From Calditerrivibrio sp. (GTDB taxonomy: Bacteria > Chrysiogenota > Deferribacteres > Deferribacterales > Calditerrivibrionaceae), in NCBI GenBank assembly GCA_020217115.1, contig JAIWOA010000086.1, positions 1-18,565 on the forward strand: a stretch of 18,565 nt of DNA, written 5' to 3'. A program made the position numbers and the translations under genes. The notes below the pieces were generated by a model. That model did no database searches. It saw only the letters and a list, made by a program, of their open reading frames with translations, and was not told the DNA's origin. Shown here piece after piece: positions 1-7,423 of this stretch; the first letter of the stretch is position 1; each line of letters opens with the position of its first letter.

Positions 1-2
1 AT

Positions 3-59
3 GATATAGTAGAATATATAAAAAAGCTAAATTTTGCAGAAAGATCTGAAACAGTGTAA
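3..59 (+). CDS. 3' end of a gene entering from the left edge (unidentified)
   Basis: An open frame runs from base 3 to a TAA at 57-59 and encodes 18 residues ending in NFAERSETV. It has no start inside the window, so it would be the C-terminus of a plus-strand protein whose body lies to the left. It is convergent with the metallopeptidase gene that ends at 103. Eighteen residues are too few to name a family, and such a frame could occur by chance. The 43 bases between the two stops show no convincing terminator hairpin. Confidence 0.35.
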   Translation, partial: DIVEYIKKLNFAERSETV

Positions 60-102
60 TAACCTTAAACTGATCTCGTAAAATTTTAACCTAAAGTTTA
101 TC

Positions 103-792
103 TCACTTCAATCTGAGGAGATACCCATTATTTTTTAGCCAAACCTTCTGCTTCTTGTAATCTGGCATCAACATACTAACTCTGTCCCAGAAATCTTTAG
201 AATGGTTTCTTACCTCAAGATGAACAAGTTCATGGACGACGACATAATCTACCACTGGCAAAGGAGCCATTATAATCCTCCATGAAAAATTTAGATTCCC
301 ATTACTACTACAAGAACCCCATATTTTATTTGAATTTGAAATATTTATCCTATTGTATTTAAAGTTGGCAATGTTAGCATAAAATTTTACCCTTTCTAAC
401 ATCTTTTCAAAACCCACCCTTTTGTACCAATCAATGAATAGGTAGATTGCCTCTGTTAATGAACTTTTTGTAAGATAAAATTTGTCTTGAAATTTTAGCC
501 TTTCATCGCCAGATTCCACAATTTTTAGTTCGTAAGATTCTCCGAGAAAAAGAAACCTTTCACCATCAACAAATTTTCTGGGAGAAAATGCCAAATTCCT
601 CAATTTGATTTCATATCTTTTCTGATTTATCCAATTAATATGTTTTGAAACAATATACGAGATCGATTCATTGCTTATCCCAAAAGGTGCTCTCACAACA
701 AGAGTAGCATCATCTGTCACCTGCAATCCCACAGTCTTCCTTTTTGATCTAACTATTTTTTCAATTACAATTTCTCGGTCGTTATCAACCAT
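103..792 (-). CDS. YgjP-like (DUF45/M48-type) zinc metallopeptidase family protein
   Basis: A 229-residue soluble protein with the signature of the YgjP/DUF45 family. HELVH at residues 187-191 gives the zinc-binding HExxH, and His197 in the following NHSKDFW motif fits the third ligand. Upstream, the family's conserved WGSCSS-type segment lies at about 158-163. Length and architecture match the family: an N-terminal beta-rich part and a C-terminal helical metalloprotease core. The start at 792 is an ATG preceded by an AGGAG-like Shine-Dalgarno at normal spacing. It lies 46 bp downstream of sfsA on the same strand, so co-transcription is plausible. The family's physiological substrate is poorly defined (E. 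coli YgjP has been linked to UTP hydrolysis), so I assign the family but not a reaction. Confidence 0.85.
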   Translation of the reverse strand: MVDNDREIVIEKIVRSKRKTVGLQVTDDATLVVRAPFGISNESISYIVSKHINWINQKRYEIKLRNLAFSPRKFVDGERFLFLGESYELKIVESGDERLKFQDKFYLTKSSLTEAIYLFIDWYKRVGFEKMLERVKFYANIANFKYNRINISNSNKIWGSCSSNGNLNFSWRIIMAPLPVVDYVVVHELVHLEVRNHSKDFWDRVSMLMPDYKKQKVWLKNNGYLLRLK

Positions 793-838
793 TAAAATTT
801 ATCTCCTAAAATAATGTTCTTTAAAGAGCAGCTAAAAA

Positions 839-1516
839 TTAATCAGTATCGACTTTTAATATTCTAAAGCTATTTTGATGAGGATCAAATATATTTCTGT
901 AAAATAATGGTTTTATATATTTATAAACATACTCTTTATACAACTTACAGTAATAAAAATCTATCTCCTCTGCACATCTGAAATATTTTCTATCACTCTG
1001 AATAATATATAATAATATCGGAGAATATCCATCCATGAAAGCATTCCTCAATGTTTCTAAATGCTCCTGCCCCCTTTTAGTAATAGCATCTGGAAACATA
1101 GAATATTTTTCGTCAAACAAAGATACAGATTTTACCTCCACCAGAAATCTGTTTTCCCCTTTTTCAATATAGAAATCGATCCTTTTCTTGCCGATCGTAA
1201 ATTCCCTTTTTACTAAATTTGCACCATAAAATTCATTAATTGATCCATCCAGTATGCTATTATAAACAATTTCATTAACCTTTAATGTGTTAGTATGTAT
1301 CCATTGATTATCTATAAAGATCCCTTCAAGGGTATATTTTAGCTTCCTCTTTTCATTACTACTTTCAGAGAAACATGCAGGAGCACCTGGTAATAATAGA
1401 TTTTTCATTGAACCTGTGTTAGGATTATGACATGTTACAATGTTACCATTGTAAAACAGATCAACAAAAAAACGTTTATACCTTCTGATAAATATACCAA
1501 ATTTTAGCAAAACCAC
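839..1516 (-). CDS. sfsA: SfsA family protein (sugar fermentation stimulation homolog)
   Basis: About 225 residues, the normal SfsA length. SfsA hallmarks are visible in order: CHNPNTGSM at about 29-37, the LLPGAP segment at 42-47, Asp114 in RIDFY, the EVKSVSL strand with Glu127 and Lys129 (an arrangement resembling PD-(D/E)XK nucleases), and FPDAITKRGQEHLE at 141-154. SfsA was named for an E. coli effect on maltose metabolism, and its biochemical role is still unclear. The longest frame begins with GTG at 1516, which has no Shine-Dalgarno. A TTG two codons later (1508-1510) sits about 5 bases after AAGGTG and is the better start. The gene is divergent from the lytic transglycosylase, with under 50 bp between them. 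Confidence 0.9.
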   Translation of the reverse strand: MVLLKFGIFIRRYKRFFVDLFYNGNIVTCHNPNTGSMKNLLLPGAPACFSESSNEKRKLKYTLEGIFIDNQWIHTNTLKVNEIVYNSILDGSINEFYGANLVKREFTIGKKRIDFYIEKGENRFLVEVKSVSLFDEKYSMFPDAITKRGQEHLETLRNAFMDGYSPILLYIIQSDRKYFRCAEEIDFYYCKLYKEYVYKYIKPLFYRNIFDPHQNSFRILKVDTD

Positions 1517-1543
1517 ACCTTTTTATAGATATTTTTTTCATTA

Positions 1544-2278
1544 ATGTATATATTAGTGGAGATGAAAAAGCAATTTGAAAAAAAACATTTTTCAAAGGTT
1601 GTAATTCCTTTATCTATAACAGTAGTTTTTTTGCTTATATCTGTATTTGTATACGATATAATCTCATACATGTACTACAACCATAAGATGAATTATAACA
1701 AGATCAGATACATGGAGACATTAGCCTATCATAGATATATAAAAAAACAGGTAAACAATTATAATAATATTATTGCAATATCAGATTATATAAAAAGAAA
1801 TAACTTTTTCCATGATGAAATAAATAGTTTCGATCTGGCGGTAAGCATAGTCAAGGAATCTTCAAATAAAAATTTAGACCCTTTTCTGGTTCTTGCAATC
1901 ATAGAGGTTGAGAGCAATTTTGACCACAATAGTAGATCTACAATGGATGCGAGAGGGTTGATGCAACTTAGAAATCCCACAGCTTTGTATATATCTAAGA
2001 TGGAAAATATCGAAATATCTTCATCAAATCTGAAAACTGATCCCATCTTGAATATAAAATTAGGTATAGCATACCTTAGATACCTGATAGATAAATTTGA
2101 TGGAAACTATAAATATGCACTTATTGCCTACAATTTGGGAATAAATAAGGTTTACTCATTAATGTCTGCAAATATAAATTTACCTAAAAGCTACTATTAT
2201 AAGGTTATTTCATCATACAAAAAAATAAACAATATCTATAAACACCAGGAATTAAAACAGATCCAAGAAACACCTTGA
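1544..2278 (+). CDS. Membrane-anchored lytic transglycosylase (SLT / Slt70-type domain)
   Basis: A 244-residue protein with a short charged N-terminus, one hydrophobic segment at about 19-42 (a signal anchor with no lipobox), a linker, and an SLT-type lysozyme-like domain from about 95 on. The domain shows the VESNF motif with the presumed catalytic Glu123, GLMQL at 138-142 and AYNLG at 195-199, all diagnostic of soluble lytic transglycosylases. It should cleave peptidoglycan glycan strands from the outer face of the inner membrane, forming anhydromuropeptides. The start is uncertain: ATG 1544 gives the long form, and ATG 1562 is in frame but only GGAG directly abuts it. Neither has a well-spaced Shine-Dalgarno. 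It is two genes upstream of the flagellar block, which contains a FlgJ without a muramidase domain. Confidence 0.87.
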   Translation: MYILVEMKKQFEKKHFSKVVIPLSITVVFLLISVFVYDIISYMYYNHKMNYNKIRYMETLAYHRYIKKQVNNYNNIIAISDYIKRNNFFHDEINSFDLAVSIVKESSNKNLDPFLVLAIIEVESNFDHNSRSTMDARGLMQLRNPTALYISKMENIEISSSNLKTDPILNIKLGIAYLRYLIDKFDGNYKYALIAYNLGINKVYSLMSANINLPKSYYYKVISSYKKINNIYKHQELKQIQETP

Positions 2279-2327
2279 TTTATTTTTCATTTATGTTAAA
2301 AAATGTTTAACTATTTCGGAGGCATTT

Positions 2328-3677
2328 ATGAGTAAAGTATATCTAAAAAATGATGACATGCCAAAACAGTGGTATAATATTTTAGCAGATCTCCCTACCC
2401 CAATGGATCCACCAATAAGCCCCTTTACAGGAAAACATGTAACTTTTGATGAAATGAAGGCAATCTTCCCTCCACACCTAATAGAACAGGAGATGTCTAT
2501 ACAGAAATGGATTGACATTCCTGAAAAGGTGTTGGATGTTTTATCGATATGGAGACCATCACCCCTCATCAGAGCAAAAAGATTTGAGGAGCTACTTGGC
2601 ACACCAGCAAAAATATATTATAAATATGAAGGTGTATCACCTGCAGGTAGCCATAAACCAAACACAGCTGTTGCTCAGGCATATTATAATAAAATCAACG
2701 GAATAAAAAGACTTACAACAGAAACTGGGGCAGGTCAGTGGGGAAGTTCATTAGCACTGGCATGCAAAATGTTTGAAATGGAGTGTAGGGTCTATATGGT
2801 AAAAATCAGTTATTATCAAAAACCTTACAGGAAATCTTTCATGAGGCTTTTTGGTGCAGAGGTTATCCCAAGCCCTTCTGAGATGACAAATTCTGGAAGA
2901 GAGGTTTTAAAAAGAAACCCTGATTCCAATGGAAGCCTTGGTATTGCCATAAGTGAAGCTGTAGAAGAGGCTGCTAACAGGCAAGATACAAACTATGCAT
3001 TGGGTAGCGTGCTAAACCATGTTCTTTTACATCAAACTGTAATAGGTCTTGAGGCAATAAAACAGTTTGACATAATAGGTGACTATCCAGATAATATATA
3101 TGCATCCTGTGGTGGAGGTTCAAACTTTGGTGGAATTGCCTTCCCATTTCTGGAAAAGAAACTAAAAGGGATCAAAGATGTAAAAGCCATTGCAGTAGAA
3201 CCTTCAAGCTGCCCAACATTAACTAAGGGTGTTTTTGAGTATGATTACGGTGATGAAGCAAAACTTACACCAATAATGAAAATGTATACACTTGGACATG
3301 ATTTCGAACCACCCGCAATCCATGCAGGAGGGCTCAGATACCATGGAGATTCACCAATTGTAAGTTATCTGTATAATAAAGGTATTATAGGTGCAGAGTC
3401 TGTTCAACAATCTGAAGTATTTAAAGCTGGGTTAATGTTTGCCCAATCTGAGGCAATCGTTCCAGCTCCTGAATCAGCCCACGCAATAGCTGCAGTAATC
3501 AAGGAAGCTTTAAGATGTAAAGAAACTGGTGAAAGTAAAACCTTACTGATCTGCCTTAGTGGTCATGGATTCTTTGACATGGGTTCCTATGATGCATATC
3601 TTGACGGGAAACTTTCAGATTATGAGTATCCAGAGGAGGCAATTCAGGAGTCATTAAAACATCTACCAAAAATATGA
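2328..3677 (+). CDS. trpB: TrpB2-type tryptophan synthase beta chain (PLP enzyme)
   Basis: A 449-residue PLP-dependent fold-type II enzyme that condenses indole with serine to give tryptophan. Lys110 in GSHKPN is the expected Schiff-base lysine, ETGAGQWGSS at 132-141 carries the catalytic glutamate, and CGGGSNFGG at 261-269 is the phosphate-binding glycine loop. The longer N-terminus and the ETGAGQWGSS form (GAGQHG in classical TrpB1) place it in the TrpB2 clade, which is common in archaea and thermophiles and often acts without a stable TrpA partner. CGGAGG lies 8-9 bases before the ATG. No other trp genes are visible, so this is a stand-alone copy. Its stop overlaps the queH start in an ATGA arrangement, indicating translational coupling. 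An inverted repeat GTTAAA-N5-TTTAAC lies just upstream (2295-2311). Confidence 0.93.
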   Translation: MSKVYLKNDDMPKQWYNILADLPTPMDPPISPFTGKHVTFDEMKAIFPPHLIEQEMSIQKWIDIPEKVLDVLSIWRPSPLIRAKRFEELLGTPAKIYYKYEGVSPAGSHKPNTAVAQAYYNKINGIKRLTTETGAGQWGSSLALACKMFEMECRVYMVKISYYQKPYRKSFMRLFGAEVIPSPSEMTNSGREVLKRNPDSNGSLGIAISEAVEEAANRQDTNYALGSVLNHVLLHQTVIGLEAIKQFDIIGDYPDNIYASCGGGSNFGGIAFPFLEKKLKGIKDVKAIAVEPSSCPTLTKGVFEYDYGDEAKLTPIMKMYTLGHDFEPPAIHAGGLRYHGDSPIVSYLYNKGIIGAESVQQSEVFKAGLMFAQSEAIVPAPESAHAIAAVIKEALRCKETGESKTLLICLSGHGFFDMGSYDAYLDGKLSDYEYPEEAIQESLKHLPKI

Positions 3678-4258
3678 AGCTACTCTTACATCAATGTTGT
3701 GGCCCCTGCTCTTTGTACCCTATAAAGGTTTTAAAAGAGCAGGGTTATGAAATATCTGGCTATTTTTACAACCCAAATATCCATCCAGTAAATGAGTTTT
3801 ATAAAAGACTTGAAAATACTCTAATAGTTAATAACTATTTTGGATTAACATCATATTATGATGAAACCTATGGTCTAAAAGATTTTTTTCAGTTTAGGGA
3901 GAGTGATAAAGCTATTAGATGCTTGTATTGTTATAAAACAAGATTAAAAAAAACAGTGGAATTTGCAAAGGAAAATAATTTTAAATATTTTACATCATCA
4001 CTACTTTATAGCAAGTACCAGAATCATCAAGAAATCACTAATTACTGTTATGACCTATCGGTGGAATACAACATAGAATTTCTATACTACGATTTCAGAG
4101 TTGGATGGAAAGAGGGTATAAACCTTAGCAAAGATCTAAATATTTACAGGCAACAGTATTGTGGATGTATATATAGTGAAGAGGAAAGGTATAAAAAACA
4201 GCTATCCCAGCAACTTTTAAAAAATATTGAAAATAGACAAGTCCAGAAAATAACTTAA
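3674..4258 (+). CDS. queH: Epoxyqueuosine reductase QueH (DUF208)
   Basis: A 194-residue protein that reduces epoxyqueuosine to queuosine in the wobble position of GUN-anticodon tRNAs. It is the non-cobalamin alternative to QueG. The diagnostic cysteines are present: CC at 8-9 and Cys12 in HQCCGPCS, Cys83 and Cys86 in the RCLYCYKTR segment, and Cys163/Cys165 in YCGC near the C-terminus. In characterised QueH, conserved cysteines of these motifs ligate a [4Fe-4S] cluster and a mononuclear iron site. The TSSLLYSKYQ segment at 107-116 is also typical. Length is normal. The ATG overlaps the trpB stop by four bases and has no Shine-Dalgarno of its own inside the trpB end, so it probably depends on trpB translation. 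No other queuosine genes are in the window. Confidence 0.93.
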   Translation: MKLLLHQCCGPCSLYPIKVLKEQGYEISGYFYNPNIHPVNEFYKRLENTLIVNNYFGLTSYYDETYGLKDFFQFRESDKAIRCLYCYKTRLKKTVEFAKENNFKYFTSSLLYSKYQNHQEITNYCYDLSVEYNIEFLYYDFRVGWKEGINLSKDLNIYRQQYCGCIYSEEERYKKQLSQQLLKNIENRQVQKIT

Positions 4259-4304
4259 CAAGAGATCTATTTTTACAACTCCAGGCAATTATTACCTATA
4301 GTTA

Positions 4305-4320
4305 TGGCATAAGTTTTGAT
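4305..4320 (+). promoter_or_regulatory. Candidate sigma-54-like promoter upstream of flgH
   Basis: TGGCATA, four bases, then TTGAT resembles the sigma-54 consensus TGGCAC-N5-TTGC. The GG is intact and the spacing is correct, but the -12 element reads GA instead of GC. It would start transcription about 20-25 bases before the flgH ATG. Sigma-54 control of ring and hook genes is common in polar-flagellated bacteria, which is the reason for listing it. The imperfect -12 keeps confidence low. The rest of the 95-base gap between queH and flgH shows no clear terminator. Confidence 0.3.
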
Positions 4321-4353
4321 AATATGAACTACAAGTAAAGCTGGAGGATTACT

Positions 4354-5064
4354 ATGAGAAAAAAAATTGCTTACTTGGCGATATGTAGTGTAGTTTTAGC
4401 TGGGTGTGCGGCAAAGCTTGAAACAAATGTTCCTACCACAGACTATAAAAAAGAGATCGAGGAATACCATAAACGAACAGCACCAAAGTCTCCCACAGCA
4501 TCTTTATGGACAGATATAGGGAACAGCAATGCCCTTTTTTTAGATTATAAAGGGAGAACTATAGGTGACATAGTGATAGTAAAAATTATAGAATCATCCT
4601 CTGCAACAAATTCAAATAGTACATCAACATCTAAAAATAGCAAATATGACATGGGGATAACAAGTATGCTTGGACTCCCTCTAAATATGGGTATAACAGA
4701 TTTCTTAGGTAAAGGTCAACCCTTTGTGCCTGAAATAAAAGAGGACACTAAAAACAGTTTCTCAGGTTCAGGCAAAAAACAGAAGTCTGATAAAGTTACC
4801 GCAACAATGGCAGCAAGGGTAATAGACATACTGGCATCTGGTAACCTGGTTATTGAAGGTCAAAGGGAGATTGTAGTTGATCAAGAAAAACAGGTTATCA
4901 CAGTAAAAGGGATCATAAGACAAAAGGATATAGATGCAGACAATACTGTGTTATCAACATCAATAGCCGATGCTCAGATCAGCTACAGTGGCAAAGGGAT
5001 AATATCTGATTCAAATAAGAAAGGTTGGTTAAGCAACATAATAGATTGGGTTTGGCCATTTTAA
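4354..5064 (+). CDS. flgH: Flagellar L-ring lipoprotein FlgH
   Basis: A 236-residue outer-membrane lipoprotein that forms the L ring, the bushing around the rod. The N-terminus is a lipoprotein signal with lipobox LAGC at 15-18, so Cys18 would be acylated. FlgH features follow: SLWTD at about 50-54, LFLDYKGRTIGDIVIVKI at about 61-79 (the conserved start of the folded domain), AARVIDILASGNLVIEGQRE in the middle, and VKGIIRQKDIDADNTVLSTS near the end. GGAGGATT precedes the ATG at good spacing. It is first in a tight run, with flgI starting 11 bases after its stop. The usual upstream partners flgF, flgG and flgA are not here. The gene before it is queH, so the flg genes are split between loci in this genome. 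Confidence 0.95.
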   Translation: MRKKIAYLAICSVVLAGCAAKLETNVPTTDYKKEIEEYHKRTAPKSPTASLWTDIGNSNALFLDYKGRTIGDIVIVKIIESSSATNSNSTSTSKNSKYDMGITSMLGLPLNMGITDFLGKGQPFVPEIKEDTKNSFSGSGKKQKSDKVTATMAARVIDILASGNLVIEGQREIVVDQEKQVITVKGIIRQKDIDADNTVLSTSIADAQISYSGKGIISDSNKKGWLSNIIDWVWPF

Positions 5065-5075
5065 GGGGGATATCT

Positions 5076-6158
5076 ATGTTCAGGTATATAATTGCAATAA
5101 TAATGATATTTTCTTTAAACAGCTTTGCAGGGACAAAGATCAGAGATCTTGCAAAAGTAGAGGGGATAAGGGATAACCAGCTTGTGGGATACGGAATAGT
5201 TGTGGGATTAAATGGAACAGGAGATAAATCTGGAACAGAATTTACCATACAATCGTTAACAAATATGTTAGATAGAATGGGTATAGCTGTAGACAAAAAG
5301 AAAGTAAAAGTAAAAAATGTTGCGGCAGTTGTGGTCACAGCAAAACTACCCCCCTTTGCAAAACCTGGAACAAAAGTGGATGTGGTAGTATCCTCGATAG
5401 GGGATGCCAAAAGTCTTGAAGGTGGAACGTTGATACTTACCCCCCTTGCTGCTCCAAATGGTCAATTTTATGCATCATCACAGGGACCTATTTCCGTTGG
5501 TGGCATGAACGTACAGGCAGGTGGTGCTGGAGCTGTAAAAAATCATCCCACAGTTGGTAGAATACCAAACGGGGCAATAATTGAAAAAGAGATAAATTTT
5601 AACCTTCAAGAGGATATTTTAACTCTGAGTTTTAAAGATGTCAGTATCTCCAATATAGTAAAAGCAAAAAATACTATAAACAAACTTTTTTATAATGCAG
5701 CTGAAATAAAAAATCCTACTACAATAGAGGTATCCTTACCACAAGAATACAGGGGTAGATTTTACGAATTCATGGACATGATATTAAATCTTGAGATAGA
5801 GTCTGAGACTTTTGCAAAGGTAATAGTGGATGAAAGGACCGGGACAATTGTAATGGGTTCTGATGTAAGGATAAACACAGTGGCAATAGCCCATGGAAAT
5901 CTGACAATAAAAATTACAAGTTCAGAACAGGTAAGCCAGCCCAATCCATTGTCTCAAGGTCAGACTACGGTAACAAAACAGCAAGAGATCAAAGTTGAAG
6001 AAGATAAAGCCAATTTGATAGTTTTGCCAGAAGGTGTAAGGATAAGTGATCTTGTAAAGGGTCTAAACTCAATAGGTGTAACCCCAAGGGATATGATAGC
6101 AATTCTACAGGCAATAAAATCAGCTGGTGCATTACAAGGTGATCTTGAGGTAATATAA
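5076..6158 (+). CDS. flgI: Flagellar P-ring protein FlgI
   Basis: A periplasmic protein that assembles the P ring around the rod. I place the start at ATG 5076, preceded by AAGGGGGAT, giving 360 residues with a clean Sec signal: MFRY, a hydrophobic stretch, and cleavage after SFA. The frame is open to 5025, but that extension lies inside flgH and lacks a signal-like start. Family motifs: KIRDLAKVEGIRDNQLVGYG just after cleavage, GLNGTGD, the AAVVVTAKLPPFAKPG segment, SIGDAKSLEGGTLILTPL, and the C-terminal LVKGLNSIGVTPRDMIAILQ. Length is normal. Its stop is separated by one base from the longest flgJ frame. Confidence 0.96.
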   Translation: MFRYIIAIIMIFSLNSFAGTKIRDLAKVEGIRDNQLVGYGIVVGLNGTGDKSGTEFTIQSLTNMLDRMGIAVDKKKVKVKNVAAVVVTAKLPPFAKPGTKVDVVVSSIGDAKSLEGGTLILTPLAAPNGQFYASSQGPISVGGMNVQAGGAGAVKNHPTVGRIPNGAIIEKEINFNLQEDILTLSFKDVSISNIVKAKNTINKLFYNAAEIKNPTTIEVSLPQEYRGRFYEFMDMILNLEIESETFAKVIVDERTGTIVMGSDVRINTVAIAHGNLTIKITSSEQVSQPNPLSQGQTTVTKQQEIKVEEDKANLIVLPEGVRISDLVKGLNSIGVTPRDMIAILQAIKSAGALQGDLEVI

Positions 6159-6171
6159 CATGGAGGGGACT

Positions 6172-6513
6172 ATGGAAACCAAATTGGTGCAAAACTCTGG
6201 TAAAAATTTTATGAACATAGATAGGGACAAACAACTAAAAAAAGCCTGCGAAGACTTTGAAGCTCTATTTTACGATATGGTATTTAAATCAGCAAGGAAA
6301 ACAGTTCAGGAAGGTGGGCTGATAAAGAGATCCTTTGGTGAAGAGATATTTACTGAAATGCTTGATTCAAAGATGTCAGAAGAAATTGCTAAAAGAAGTA
6401 GCAATGGCCTTAAAGACTTACTTTATAAACAATTAAAAGGTTTAAATAACCATGTAATAAAAAATTATGAGCATCTTAATATGGGAAAAAATAGCCACAA
6501 TATATTGGCATAA
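6172..6513 (+). CDS. flgJ: Single-domain flagellar rod assembly protein FlgJ (rod-binding domain only)
   Basis: A protein of 113 residues (117 if the upstream ATG 6160 is used) containing only the rod-binding domain equivalent to the N-terminal half of enterobacterial FlgJ. Typical features are KACEDFEALFYDMVFKSARK followed by FGEEIFTEMLDSKMSEEIAK and a C-terminal helix. The glucosaminidase domain that lets the fused FlgJ open peptidoglycan is absent. Such short FlgJ forms are common outside gamma- and beta-proteobacteria and need a separate wall hydrolase. ATG 6172 is favoured because GGAGGGG lies about 4-5 bases before it, while ATG 6160 overlaps the end of flgI with no Shine-Dalgarno. It is the last gene before the intergenic region carrying the sigma-28-like promoter. 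Confidence 0.9.
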   Translation: METKLVQNSGKNFMNIDRDKQLKKACEDFEALFYDMVFKSARKTVQEGGLIKRSFGEEIFTEMLDSKMSEEIAKRSSNGLKDLLYKQLKGLNNHVIKNYEHLNMGKNSHNILA

Positions 6514-6540
6514 CCATTGCTTAAATGTATTTAAAGTGGT
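6513..6540 (+). other. Interrupted stem-loop directly after flgJ
   Basis: Starting on the last base of the flgJ stop, ACCATT pairs with AGTGGT (one G-T wobble) and TTAAAT pairs with ATTTAA, around a tiny loop, with a two-base bulge GC on the 5' side. No T-run follows, so it does not look like a standard intrinsic terminator. It could stabilise the 3' end of the flgHIJ transcript or mark its processing site. The stem is AT-rich and may be chance. Confidence 0.3.
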
Positions 6541-6563
6541 CGGAAAAAGATTGAAAAATATTC

Positions 6564-6590
6564 TAAAGTAGTTTAGAGTTTGGTCGATAA
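6564..6590 (+). promoter_or_regulatory. Sigma-28 (FliA)-type promoter upstream of flgM
   Basis: TAAAGTAG at 6564-6571, an 11-base spacer, then GTCGATAA at 6583-6590 closely matches the sigma-28 consensus TAAAGTTT-N11-GCCGATAA. It sits in the 105-base gap between flgJ and flgM with start sites expected near 6597, about 20 bases before the flgM ATG and its AGGAG Shine-Dalgarno. Placement ahead of flgM-flgN-flgK-flgL makes it the likely late-class promoter for this unit. The anti-sigma factor FlgM would then be made under the control of the sigma factor it inhibits. Confidence 0.75.
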
Positions 6591-6618
6591 GAGGTTTAGG
6601 AAATTTTAGGAGACGGTT

Positions 6619-6894
6619 ATGAGAATTGATGACAAATTAATAGCTAACTACAACAAAGTGGACAGTCTTAAAAAAGAAGATAATGGTAAAGTAAAATCTG
6701 AGAATAAAGAAAGTCCATCTGTGGTTGCTAAATATGAAGTATCCTCAATAACCGACAAAATAAAAAAACTACCTGATGTAAGACAGGATAAAGTCGACCA
6801 ACTCCGCAATCAAATTGAATCAGGAACCTACAGCGTGTCTGGAAGAAAGGTTGCTGAAAAGATTGTAGGCGCTGCAATAGATAATCTTTTTTAA
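6619..6894 (+). CDS. flgM: Anti-sigma-28 factor FlgM
   Basis: A 91-residue protein of FlgM size. It has a charged, low-complexity N-terminal half, consistent with the disordered export region, and a conserved C-terminal sigma-binding half from about 40 on: a helix around ITDKIKKLPDVRQDKVDQL and then IESGTYSVSGRKVAEKIVGA. FlgM binds FliA/sigma-28 until the hook is finished, then leaves through the flagellar export apparatus. The TTAGGAGACGG leader gives a good Shine-Dalgarno. A sigma-28-type promoter lies directly upstream. flgN, flgK and flgL follow in the usual order. The short length and divergent N-terminus are normal for this family. Confidence 0.93.
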   Translation: MRIDDKLIANYNKVDSLKKEDNGKVKSENKESPSVVAKYEVSSITDKIKKLPDVRQDKVDQLRNQIESGTYSVSGRKVAEKIVGAAIDNLF

Positions 6895-6932
6895 CCACAA
6901 GCAGCAGTTTAAAACAATTGACGGAGGATTTT

Positions 6933-7412
6933 ATGGAAACAATCCAGAACCTTATAGGTGTGCTTAAGCAGCAGGTAGAGCTTTATACTACAATTTACCA
7001 TTTGCTAAAGGAAGAAAAAACTCACATATCTAAATGGCAAATAGATAGAACATTAGAGATAGTAAAACAGAAAGAAACTCTACTTTATAAGGAAAAAATA
7101 CTTGATGAAGCAAGGGAAAAGATAGCAAAAACCTTGCAAAAATCTTTCTCTTTAGGTAATGCTTCCCTTAAAAGTATCATAGAATACTGCAAAGATGAGA
7201 GTATTAAAAAAGAATTATCAGATTTGAGATTTAATCTAATAGATATTACAAACAAGATTTATAATGAAAACATGGCTATAAAGATCCTATACCATACTAA
7301 TCTACAGCTTATCAGGGAATTTTTTGAGCAGATGGGTTTTGTAGAAAACAGCTCCTACGACAACTATGGAAGTGTAAACTATAAGAGCTCAGGAGTTGTT
7401 AGAAGCGCTTAG
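6933..7412 (+). CDS. flgN: FlgN-type flagellar export chaperone
   Basis: A 159-residue, strongly helical and charged protein with heptad-like stretches at about 5-45 and 90-135, as expected of the coiled-coil FlgN chaperone that keeps unfolded FlgK and FlgL ready for export. Sequence conservation in this family is weak, so the call rests on length, helicity and position between flgM and flgK. The start is ATG 6933, preceded by CGGAGG at normal spacing. The frame is open to a TTG at 6918, but that would place the Shine-Dalgarno inside the gene. The ribosome site and start match those of flgK over 14 bases. The gap to flgK is 11 bases. Confidence 0.82.
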   Translation: METIQNLIGVLKQQVELYTTIYHLLKEEKTHISKWQIDRTLEIVKQKETLLYKEKILDEAREKIAKTLQKSFSLGNASLKSIIEYCKDESIKKELSDLRFNLIDITNKIYNENMAIKILYHTNLQLIREFFEQMGFVENSSYDNYGSVNYKSSGVVRSA

Positions 7413-7423
7413 GGGAGGATTTT

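Noticed and set aside
65..100. TAAACT ... AGTTTA possible stem between the first two convergent genes
   Set aside because: Arms of six AT-rich bases with a 24-base loop are too weak for a terminator.
2295..2311. GTTAAA-N5-TTTAAC inverted repeat before trpB2
   Set aside because: Six-base AT-rich arms occur often by chance in sequence of this composition. No promoter is clear enough around it to call an operator.
5025..5075. N-terminal extension of flgI
   Set aside because: It overlaps the end of flgH, has no Shine-Dalgarno, and would bury the Sec signal peptide that begins at 5076.
6529..6560. A second TAAAGTGG element upstream of flgM resembling a sigma-28 -35
   Set aside because: At the required spacing the -10 would read as an A-rich stretch with no match to GCCGATAA.
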